DNA of 64,000 nucleotides from Oricola indica (GTDB taxonomy: Bacteria > Pseudomonadota > Alphaproteobacteria > Rhizobiales > Rhizobiaceae), in the NCBI RefSeq assembly GCF_019966595.1, contig NZ_JAINFJ010000001.1:124001-188000 (forward strand), written 5' to 3'. Below, in pieces: positions 17,004 through 24,478 of the stretch (position 1 is its first letter; the number at the start of each line of letters is the position of its first letter). The notes under the pieces are model-generated. The model was not told the origin of the DNA and did no database searches. It worked only from the letters and a program-made list of their open reading frames with translations. A program made the translations under genes and the position numbers.

Positions 17004-17149
17004 CCACGGTCTTCTTCATCCAGCCGCTTCTGGCGCTGATCGCGGGTGTCCTGATCCTGATCGTTCCGAGTATCCTCAACTACGTGATCGCCGCCTATCT
17101 GATCCTTATCGGATTGGCCGGACTGTTCCCGCATTTCCTTGGCGCCTGA
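17000..17149 (+). CDS. DUF3096-type small membrane protein (49 aa)
   Basis: A 49-residue gene whose ATG overlaps the DUF1269 stop. The sequence (MTTVFFIQPLLALIAGVLIL, then IVPSILNYVIAAYLILIGLA) has two hydrophobic helices with a central P..LNY turn, matching the DUF3096 family of tiny inner-membrane proteins. Function unknown. The strict four-base coupling suggests the two products act together. Confidence 0.8.
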   Translation: MTTVFFIQPLLALIAGVLILIVPSILNYVIAAYLILIGLAGLFPHFLGA

Positions 17150-17166
17150 GCGCCGGATCATTTGAC

Positions 17167-17193
17167 TGCGGACCCCTCTGATCGGGGTCCGCA
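17167..17193. other. Hairpin between DUF3096 and HlyD genes
   Basis: A perfect 10-bp stem (TGCGGACCCC and complement) with a 7-nt loop; no U-tract follows. It probably protects the upstream transcript end or separates the DUF pair from the efflux operon. Confidence 0.5.
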
Positions 17194-17214
17194 CCCGTTC
17201 CATCAGGACCCGTC

Positions 17215-18219
17215 ATGAAACATCTCAAGCCGATTATTCTCGTAGTCGCAGTCGTCGCCGTTGGCGGCGGATTGTGGCTGTGGTGGCAGCACGAACGCAT
17301 CCACCCTTCGACAGACGACGCCTATCTCAAGGCCAATGTACTGACCATCGCGCCGCAAGTCGGCGGCAGGATCGAAAAGGTCGCGGTGTCCGAAAACCAG
17401 CACGTGAAGGCAGGCGATCTGCTGTTCCGGATCGAGACCGACGATCTGGAGGCATCGGTCGAGGCCGCACAGGCCGGTTATGAAACCGCTCTGCAGCAAA
17501 CCGGCGCGGCAATCACCGACCTGTCCTCGGTTTCCGCCAAGGTCGATAGCGCACGGGCCGCCCTTACCGATGCGCAGAGCAATTATGATCGGACGGCGAA
17601 GCTGTTCAAGAAGGGCGACGTCGCTCAGGCTGCGCTGGATCAGGCCACCACGACGCGCGATCAGGCCAAGGCTGCGCTCGACACCGCACAAGCCGCGCTC
17701 GCGGCGGCGCGCGAACGCGCCGGAACGCCCGGCGACGACAATCCCACGGTGCGCGCCGCAAAGGCGCAGCTGACCCTCGCGAGGATCAACCTTGCACGGG
17801 CGAAGGTGACGGCCCCGGTGTCGGGCTGGATCGCCAATCTCGACTTGAGGCCGGGCGCGGTGGTCGCTCCCGACAAGCCCCTCTTTTCGCTGGTCGAGGA
17901 CGGGTCATGGTGGATTGATGCGAATTTCAAGGAAACCGACCTTGCACGTCTGCGCCCCGGCCAGCCGGTGAAGATCGGCATCGACATGTATCCGGGCTTG
18001 TCGCTTGACGGAACGGTCGAGAGCCTTGGTGCCGGCTCGGGCGCGGTCTTTTCGCTGCTGCCGCCGCAAAATGCGAGCGGCAACTGGGTCAAGGTCACGC
18101 AGCGCTTTCCGGTCCGCATAGGTCTCGATAGCCTTCCAGACGACCCCGCGATGCAGTTGCGCATCGGCGCAAGCACCAGCGCGACCGTCGACACTTCCGG
18201 CCTGGACAGCGCAAAATGA
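17215..18219 (+). CDS. HlyD/EmrA-family membrane fusion protein
   Basis: 334 residues. An N-terminal anchor (about 6-24) is followed by STDDAYLKANVLTIAPQVGG, a diagnostic EmrA/HlyD segment. A long alpha-helical coiled-coil hairpin (about 80-180, rich in Ala/Gln/Asp) comes next, then the returning lipoyl half with KVTAPVSGWIANLDLRPG and a beta-barrel (WWIDANFKETDLARLRPGQ). It links an inner-membrane MFS pump to an outer-membrane channel. The stop overlaps the MFS gene by ATGA. No TolC gene is in the window. Confidence 0.9.
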   Translation: MKHLKPIILVVAVVAVGGGLWLWWQHERIHPSTDDAYLKANVLTIAPQVGGRIEKVAVSENQHVKAGDLLFRIETDDLEASVEAAQAGYETALQQTGAAITDLSSVSAKVDSARAALTDAQSNYDRTAKLFKKGDVAQAALDQATTTRDQAKAALDTAQAALAAARERAGTPGDDNPTVRAAKAQLTLARINLARAKVTAPVSGWIANLDLRPGAVVAPDKPLFSLVEDGSWWIDANFKETDLARLRPGQPVKIGIDMYPGLSLDGTVESLGAGSGAVFSLLPPQNASGNWVKVTQRFPVRIGLDSLPDDPAMQLRIGASTSATVDTSGLDSAK

Positions 18220-19754
18220 GCGACGCCTCTGCCCCGGGCAATCCAACCCCGGACGCGGTGCGCTGGACCATCGTGCTGGCCGTCGTCCTGACGGCTGTGC
18301 TCGAAGTGCTCGACAGCACCATCGTCAACGTGGCGCTGCCCCAGATCCAGGCCGCCTTCGGCATCACCAACGACCAGACGGTCTGGATCCTCACCAGCTA
18401 CATCGTCGCCTCGGTGGTGGTCATGCCGCTCACCGGCTTTTTTGTTCGCATGATCGGAGGGCGGCGGCTGATCATCTCCGCTATCGTCGGCTTCGCCGCG
18501 TTCTCGGCACTTTGCGGGCTTTCGTGGAGTGTCGAGATCATGGTTGCCTGCCGCCTTGGGCAAGGCATCTTCGGCGCCTTCCTGATCCCCTTGTCGCAGT
18601 CGATCCTCTTCGAAAGCTTCCCGAAAGAGAAACGCGGGCAGGCCATGGCGTTTTTCGGCCTGGGCGTGGTTGTCGCGCCGGTGCTGGGGCCGACACTCGG
18701 TGCGCTGTTGACCGAGTATTTCTCGTGGCGTGCCGTCTTCTACGTGAACCTGCCGATCGCTGCTTTCGCGCTGGCCATGATGTCCGGAGAGCTCAAGTCA
18801 GAGGACACGAAGCGGATCAAGGTGGACTGGGCCGGGCTGGCGCTGATGGTGGGCGCGATAGGCTGCCTTCAACTGATGCTGGACCTGGGAGAAAGCCGCG
18901 ACTGGTTCGCCTCAAGGCTCATCCAGGTGGCTGCGATCACGATGATCGCTTGCGCCGCGACTTTCGTTCTGCGCGGGTGGGGCAAAAAGGACAATATCAT
19001 TGACCTCTCGCTCTTCCGTGACCGCAGCTTTGCCGGGGCGAATATGGCGATCATGGGCTTCGGCGTGGCGATGTTCGGGTCCATCGCGATCCTGCCGCTG
19101 TTTGTACAGGGCCTGCTGGGCTATCCGGTTCTGGATGCGGGATTCCTTTTCATCCCGCGCGGGATCGCGGGAGGCATTTCCATGGTCCTGACCGGTTCGG
19201 TACTGGTCACGCGCTTCGATCCACGAAAAATCCTGTTTGTGGGGCTAATCCTGACGGGATCGGGCAATATCCTTCTGGGCCTTCTCAACCTCAATGCCGG
19301 GTTCTGGGATCTGGCGTGGCCCGGCATCGTCTCGGGCCTTGGCATGGGGCTGTTTTTCGTGCCGATGTCGACCCTAGCCTTCCAGAACATCGGGCCGGAT
19401 CGGCAGGACGAGGCCTCGGGCATCTACGGGGTGACGCGCTCGCTTGGCTCATCGATCGGTATCGCTCTGGTCGGCTGGCAGGTCGCCAGCCGGATGCAGT
19501 ACCACTACGCGACACTGGCCTCGGGTATCACGCCTTTCGACGCGGCTGCCCGATCCTGGCTTGCGCCGCTGAACCTCGACCCGTCCTCGGCCGAGGGCGC
19601 CGCGCAGATCGCCGGGCAGGTCCAGCAACAGGCCAGCCTGCTGGCGTTTCAGGACGCCTTCCTGCTGACCGGGATCGCGGCCTTTCTGATGCTGCCCGTG
19701 GTGCTGATCCTGCAACGGCCGGCCGCGAATGCCGCCCCGGCCATGGCGCACTGA
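18216..19754 (+). CDS. DHA2-family MFS multidrug efflux permease (EmrB-like)
   Basis: 512 residues with a 14-TM hydrophobicity pattern. DHA2 motifs present: LEVLDSTIVNVALPQIQAAF (motif D1) near residues 30-50, the proton-linked motif C GLGVVVAPVLGPTLGALL, and WRAVFYVNLPI. Together with the coupled HlyD protein it forms a two-component drug/proton antiporter. The drug range is unpredictable from sequence. No regulator gene is adjacent. Confidence 0.9.
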   Translation: MSDASAPGNPTPDAVRWTIVLAVVLTAVLEVLDSTIVNVALPQIQAAFGITNDQTVWILTSYIVASVVVMPLTGFFVRMIGGRRLIISAIVGFAAFSALCGLSWSVEIMVACRLGQGIFGAFLIPLSQSILFESFPKEKRGQAMAFFGLGVVVAPVLGPTLGALLTEYFSWRAVFYVNLPIAAFALAMMSGELKSEDTKRIKVDWAGLALMVGAIGCLQLMLDLGESRDWFASRLIQVAAITMIACAATFVLRGWGKKDNIIDLSLFRDRSFAGANMAIMGFGVAMFGSIAILPLFVQGLLGYPVLDAGFLFIPRGIAGGISMVLTGSVLVTRFDPRKILFVGLILTGSGNILLGLLNLNAGFWDLAWPGIVSGLGMGLFFVPMSTLAFQNIGPDRQDEASGIYGVTRSLGSSIGIALVGWQVASRMQYHYATLASGITPFDAAARSWLAPLNLDPSSAEGAAQIAGQVQQQASLLAFQDAFLLTGIAAFLMLPVVLILQRPAANAAPAMAH

Positions 19755-19763
19755 GGGAGCGGG

Positions 19764-20069
19764 CTACATCCGGGTGGCGAGGTTGCCCATGATCCACAGC
19801 GTACCGAACGCCATGATCGCCAGCAGCAGCACGGTGAACAGGATCAGCTGCAGATCCTCGCGTTTCTGACGCGACAGATTGATGTGCAGGAAAAACCGCA
19901 GATGCACGACGATCTGCGCCACGGCGAGGACCGCAATCGTGATCGCCAGCGCCCTGCCCTGCATCAGCCGCCAGTGCACAAGCCCGAAGGGGATGAGGGT
20001 CAGCGTCAGCGCCAGCCCGAAGCCCGCAAGGTAAAGCCGCGCTTCGCTGCGATGGTCGGGATCGGTCAT
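19764..20069 (-). CDS. cyoD: Cytochrome bo3 ubiquinol oxidase subunit IV
   Basis: 101 residues with three transmembrane helices. The segment QIVVHLRFFLHINLSRQKRED is the conserved subunit-IV loop (VHL.FFLHI). Start at 20069, overlapping the cyoC stop by ATGA; the frame is open upstream within cyoC. It is an assembly/stability subunit of the quinol oxidase and the last gene of the operon. No cyoE (haem O synthase) follows in this window. Confidence 0.9.
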   Translation of the reverse strand: MTDPDHRSEARLYLAGFGLALTLTLIPFGLVHWRLMQGRALAITIAVLAVAQIVVHLRFFLHINLSRQKREDLQLILFTVLLLAIMAFGTLWIMGNLATRM

Positions 20070-20695
20070 GGCATCAGCCCTCCGAGATAGACGATGGAGA
20101 AGATCGCGACCCAGATCAGGTCGAGGAAGTGCCAGAAGAGCCCCAGCCTCAGCAATCGCGTCTTGACGACCGGGATCAAACCCAGCACCGCCATCTGCAC
20201 CAGCATCACCACGATCCACAGACAGCCTATGGCCACATGCAGCCCGTGAAGCGGCACAAGGCCCCAGAAGGCCGACCAGAAACCGCTGCGCTGCGGCACC
20301 GCGCCAACCTCGATCATATGCGCGAAGTCGCGCAGCTCCATCACAAGGAATCCGAGACCCAGGAGCAGCGACACGCCAAGCCAGACCGCGATCGCTCTGC
20401 GCCCGTGCTCATGCCGCATCGCCAGCGTGGCGAAGCCGAAGGTCAGGCTGCTGGTGAGCAGGATCATGGTCTGGATAAAAACGCTGCGCAGGTCGAAGGC
20501 ATCGGCCGGACCGGGGCCGCCCGCCATGCCCATCGGGTTGGCGACCGTGAGATAGGAGGCAAAGACCAGCCCGAAGATCACCAGATCGCTCATCAGGAAA
20601 ATCCAGAACCCGAAGACGATCGTTTCCGCCCCTTCATGCGCGGCGCCGTGCCGTGTGCCGAGGTTCAGTCCGGGATGAAGGTTCGGGGTGCTCAT
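20066..20695 (-). CDS. cyoC: Cytochrome bo3 ubiquinol oxidase subunit III
   Basis: 209 residues, five helices. WIFLMSDLVIFGLVFASYL and the FWHFLDLIWVAIFSIVYL end are characteristic of CyoC/CoxC subunits. It overlaps both cyoB and cyoD by four bases. Its N-terminus is hydrophilic and short, as usual. Confidence 0.93.
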   Translation of the reverse strand: MSTPNLHPGLNLGTRHGAAHEGAETIVFGFWIFLMSDLVIFGLVFASYLTVANPMGMAGGPGPADAFDLRSVFIQTMILLTSSLTFGFATLAMRHEHGRRAIAVWLGVSLLLGLGFLVMELRDFAHMIEVGAVPQRSGFWSAFWGLVPLHGLHVAIGCLWIVVMLVQMAVLGLIPVVKTRLLRLGLFWHFLDLIWVAIFSIVYLGGLMP

Positions 20696-22785
20696 TGCGC
20701 AGCCTCCAACCGTCCGGGCTGTTCGAGAACGGCGCGGCCCAAATTGCGTTCATGGGTTTCTTCGAGCCGGTCCACCGCCGGAGCGGCCTCGATCCGTGCA
20801 AGCCAGGCGCGATGTTCCGCGGCGATTTCGGCGGCGGGGATGACATGCCTGGCATTGACACGGAAGGTGCGACCGATCAGGGCGAGGATCATCGCCGCGA
20901 AGGACAAGATCGCCAGCCACCAGATCCAGAAGACCAAAGCCAGCCCCAGCAAGGTCGCGCAGACGCAGACGATCATGCCGATGGCGGTGTTGTCCGGCAT
21001 CTCGATGTCTTCGTACTGGCCCGGGGCTCTATAGGCGCGGCCGTCCGCCTTGGCCTCGGCAAAGTCGTCGCGCGCGCAGACCTGCGGCAGCACCGCGAAA
21101 TTATAGGCAGGTGGCGGAGCCGGGATGGACCACTCCAGCGACCGCCCGTTCCATGGATCGCCAAGCGGTACCGCCAGCTGGTCGCGTTTGCGGATGCTGA
21201 TCCATAGCTGGACTGCAATGCAGCCGAGCGCAGACACGATCAGCGCCGCGCCGAAGAGCGCCAGCCACATCATGGGCTGGAATGCGGGATCGCTGAAGGT
21301 CACCGACCGGCGCGGCATGCCCTGAAGTCCCAGCCAGTAGAGCGGCAGGAAGGTGAACGAAAACCCGGCGATCCATAACAGCGCGGCGGCCCTGCCCCAG
21401 CCTTCGTGCAGGCGAAAGCCGAAGGCCTTGGGAAACCAGTAGTGATACCCCGCCAAGAGCCCGAACAGCACGCCGGGAATGATCACGTTGTGGAAGTGCG
21501 CCACGAGGAACAGCGTATTGTGCACCTGAAAGCTGATCACCGGATTGGCCAGCATGACGCCGGTGAGGCCGCCGACCACGAATAGGTAGAAGAACCCGGT
21601 CGCGTAGATCATCGGCACCGTCATGCGGACCCGTCCGCGAAAGAGGGTCGCCATCCAGTTGTAGACTTTGATGCCGGTGGGCACCGCAATGGCCATCGAG
21701 GCGATGCCGAAGGCGACGTTGATGCTGGCGCTCTGCCCCATGGTGAAGAAGTGATGCAGCCAGACGCAGAAGCTGAGCACTGCGATCGACATGGTTGCAT
21801 AGACCATCGACATGTAGCCGTAGATCCGCTTGCCCGAGAAGGTCGAGATGACTTCGGAGAAAATGCCGTAGCAGGGGATGACCAGCAGATAGACCTCGGG
21901 GTGGCCAAACAACCAGAACAGGTTGACGTAATTCATCATGTTGCCGCCGAGATCATTCGTGAAGAAATGAAAGTCGAGATACCGGTCGGCAGCCAGCATC
22001 AGTGCCGCCACGGTCAGCGGGGGCAGCGCGAAAACCATGATGATCGAGGTGCAGATGACGGTCCAGCAGAAGATCGGCATGCGCAAAAAATCCATACCGG
22101 GCGCGCGTTCCTTGTAAATCGTTACGGCGAAATTGATTCCCGACAGCGTTGTGCCGATGCCTGCAAGGACGATGGCCCAGATCCAGTAGTCCGGCCCGGG
22201 ACCGGGCTGGAAATCCCCGCCGGTGTAAGGCGGGTAATTGGCCCAGCCGCCGGTGGAGAATTCACCCAGCACAAGGGAGATCATCACCAGCGCCGCCCCC
22301 GTCGCCGTCAGGCCGAGGCTGATCTGGTTCATCACCGGGAATGCCATGTCCCGCGCCCCGATCTGGAGCGGCATGACGTAGTTGATCACGCCGGCGATGA
22401 ACGGCATCGCGACGAAGAAGATCATGATGGTGCCGTGGGTGCTGAACAGTTCGGAGAAGTGATCCGGCGCAAGGAAACCGCCATGCAGGCCGAACGCCTG
22501 CTGGGTTCGCATCAGCGCGCCCTCGATGACGCCGCGCGCCAGCATGATCAGCGCCAGTGCGCAGTACATAATGCCGATCCGCTTGTGATCGACGCTCGTC
22601 AGCCAGTCGCGCCAGAGTGGCTTCCAGAGGCGGAACCAGGTCAGAAGGATGACCGCGGCGAGCCCCCCAACGATCACCAGCATTGCTGCCCCCGCCCCGA
22701 TCAACTCGCTGCCGGTCGGGTTCTCGATGGCCCGCCAGATGGACAGGGAGGAGAGGTCGAGACGACCCAGGATCGCGTTGCTCAT
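20692..22785 (-). CDS. cyoB: Cytochrome bo3 ubiquinol oxidase subunit I
   Basis: 697 residues, slightly longer than E. coli CyoB (663), with about 15 helices. Haem/copper ligands are visible: H in LFSTHGTIMIFFVAMPF, the cross-linked His-Tyr region WLFGHPEVYLLVIPCYGIFS, and the double haem ligands in NTLFLVAHFHNVIIPG. SVDHKRIGIMYC starts the catalytic core. It reduces O2 to water with ubiquinol and pumps protons. Positions of the ligands appear intact. Confidence 0.95.
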   Translation of the reverse strand: MSNAILGRLDLSSLSIWRAIENPTGSELIGAGAAMLVIVGGLAAVILLTWFRLWKPLWRDWLTSVDHKRIGIMYCALALIMLARGVIEGALMRTQQAFGLHGGFLAPDHFSELFSTHGTIMIFFVAMPFIAGVINYVMPLQIGARDMAFPVMNQISLGLTATGAALVMISLVLGEFSTGGWANYPPYTGGDFQPGPGPDYWIWAIVLAGIGTTLSGINFAVTIYKERAPGMDFLRMPIFCWTVICTSIIMVFALPPLTVAALMLAADRYLDFHFFTNDLGGNMMNYVNLFWLFGHPEVYLLVIPCYGIFSEVISTFSGKRIYGYMSMVYATMSIAVLSFCVWLHHFFTMGQSASINVAFGIASMAIAVPTGIKVYNWMATLFRGRVRMTVPMIYATGFFYLFVVGGLTGVMLANPVISFQVHNTLFLVAHFHNVIIPGVLFGLLAGYHYWFPKAFGFRLHEGWGRAAALLWIAGFSFTFLPLYWLGLQGMPRRSVTFSDPAFQPMMWLALFGAALIVSALGCIAVQLWISIRKRDQLAVPLGDPWNGRSLEWSIPAPPPAYNFAVLPQVCARDDFAEAKADGRAYRAPGQYEDIEMPDNTAIGMIVCVCATLLGLALVFWIWWLAILSFAAMILALIGRTFRVNARHVIPAAEIAAEHRAWLARIEAAPAVDRLEETHERNLGRAVLEQPGRLEAAQ

Positions 22786-23741
22786 CGGTCTTGCTCCCCT
22801 GTCGCGGCCTGCGGGTCATAGCCGATCGCGCCGGGCTGGGCGGACGGCGGCACGGGCGTTCCATGCATGTAGCGGTGCAGGACGGTCTTGAAGAGATCGT
22901 CCTCGACCGTCGCGAAATGGATGACGCCCGCGGGCAGTGTCTGCGCATCAAGCCGCTTCTGCGCCTCAGCCCCGGTCGAGGCTTCGGCAACCACGGCATA
23001 GCTATCGGAAGTCAGCGGCTGACCACCCGCCCTGACCTTGGCAACCCACGCGTCGAAGGCGGCCTGCGTCATCGCGATGGCCTGAAACTTCTGGGCCGGA
23101 AACCCGGTGCCGTTGAACTGGGTGTTCTCGCCCTCGAAGCGCCCGGGCGCGTCGGCAAGGAGGTGCAGCTTCGTACGCATGCCGGGCATGGCATAGATCT
23201 GCCCCGCCAGCGCCGGGATCATGAAGGACTGCATGACCGTGTCGGTCGTCAGGTCGAGCGCGACAGACGTCTTCTCCGGAATGGCCAGTTCATTGACCGT
23301 GGCGATGCCGAGATCGGGATAGATGAACAGCCATTTCCAGTCGAGGCCAACGACCTCGACGCGAAGCGGCGGATTGTCGGACGCGATGGGCTTATAGGGG
23401 TCGAGCGCGTGGGTGGTGCGATAGAGCTGCGTCGACAGAACCGCCACGATGACCAGCGGCACACCCCACATGAGCACCTCCAGCAGCCAAGACCTGTCCC
23501 AGTCCGGTGTGTAGCGCGCGTTGCGGTTTCGGTACCGGTAGCGCCACAGGAAGACGGGCACGAGCATGAAGACAGGCAGGATCGCGATCATCGTCCAACC
23601 GAGGATCTTGATCAGCTCCGCGCGTTGCGCCGCCGCAATGGGCCCGCCCGGCAACAGGAACGTGTCCTGCGTCCCGCTGCACGCAGAAAGGGCAAGGCAG
23701 CCTGCTAACGAGACAATCCTGGATAGGTGCCGGAATTTCAT
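22782..23741 (-). CDS. cyoA: Cytochrome bo3 ubiquinol oxidase subunit II (lipoprotein)
   Basis: 319 residues from ATG 23741. The lipobox LALSAC places the lipidated Cys at residue 21. Two transmembrane helices (about 48-70 and 90-112, the second including WLLEVLMWGVPLVIVAVLS) are followed by a cupredoxin domain (VVGLDWKWLFIYPDLGIATV). CuA ligands are absent, as expected of a quinol oxidase. The ATG overlaps the stop of the rhomboid-like gene, so the oxidase operon is coupled to the upstream stress genes. Confidence 0.93.
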   Translation of the reverse strand: MKFRHLSRIVSLAGCLALSACSGTQDTFLLPGGPIAAAQRAELIKILGWTMIAILPVFMLVPVFLWRYRYRNRNARYTPDWDRSWLLEVLMWGVPLVIVAVLSTQLYRTTHALDPYKPIASDNPPLRVEVVGLDWKWLFIYPDLGIATVNELAIPEKTSVALDLTTDTVMQSFMIPALAGQIYAMPGMRTKLHLLADAPGRFEGENTQFNGTGFPAQKFQAIAMTQAAFDAWVAKVRAGGQPLTSDSYAVVAEASTGAEAQKRLDAQTLPAGVIHFATVEDDLFKTVLHRYMHGTPVPPSAQPGAIGYDPQAATGEQDR

Positions 23742-24466
23742 CGCTTTTCGTCCTGCTGCCTCGCCTCGGCAGACCTCTCGGAACGCCGTTCGGCGGAGTG
23801 CCAACCTGCTCGACCAAACACAGGCAATTGCTGGACGGTTTCCGGTTCATTGGCAAGGCCAGGGATCCGCGATCCGCAAAGACCGATGCCAAAGCCGATT
23901 ACCACAGCGATGACATGACCCCCGTCCGCAAGCGGATCCGGCGCGATCGCATATTTCGCCGCCACGAAGCCAAGGACAGCGATCAGCCCGAATACACCTT
24001 TCCGCGTTGAGGCGACCAAGACCCCGATCAACCCAAACCCTCCCATAGACATGCCGACATCCGTGACCCCCTTGAGCGCAGCGAGGCCGGGGATCAGGGC
24101 TACGGTGGCCAGCAGGATCACGGTCGCGGTGATATCGATGCCAAAGAACAGCCCGGCGGTGCGCCAACTGCCCCACAGCCATTCCGCGGCACCGATCACG
24201 ATGGCCGCGAAGAGAAGTTGGCGCAGCAACATCGGCAGATCGTGCGAGAGGAAGATGGCGGTGGCAAATCGCAACGGATCGCCGCCGCGGATGGCGTCCA
24301 CGCTAATGCCCCATGTGGCGAGCGCATCGGGATCGATTTGCCCTGAAAACGTCCCGGCAAGCGCATTGGCCACCAGCATCACCGCGAGAAAGGCGAGCGT
24401 GAACGGCAGCCATCGGATCACCTTCGCGCCTGTCCGGGAGGCATGGGTCTCGGATTTGACGTTCAT
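23738..24466 (-). CDS. Rhomboid-like polytopic membrane protein, function uncertain
   Basis: 242 residues with about six transmembrane helices. Rhomboid-like elements: FLSHDLPMLLRQLLFAA...GAAEWLWG at 72-99, a candidate nucleophile in GMSMGGFG (Ser140), and a candidate His184 in DGGHVIAVVIG two helices later. The canonical GXSG is here G-M-S-M, so activity is doubtful. It follows mprF by 12 bp and overlaps cyoA by ATGA. It may be a protease/pseudoprotease associated with MprF or bo3 oxidase; alternatively a generic six-TM protein. The C-terminal 40 residues are hydrophilic and charged. Confidence 0.6.
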   Translation of the reverse strand: MNVKSETHASRTGAKVIRWLPFTLAFLAVMLVANALAGTFSGQIDPDALATWGISVDAIRGGDPLRFATAIFLSHDLPMLLRQLLFAAIVIGAAEWLWGSWRTAGLFFGIDITATVILLATVALIPGLAALKGVTDVGMSMGGFGLIGVLVASTRKGVFGLIAVLGFVAAKYAIAPDPLADGGHVIAVVIGFGIGLCGSRIPGLANEPETVQQLPVFGRAGWHSAERRSERSAEARQQDEKR

Positions 24467-24478
24467 CCGCAGACTTCC

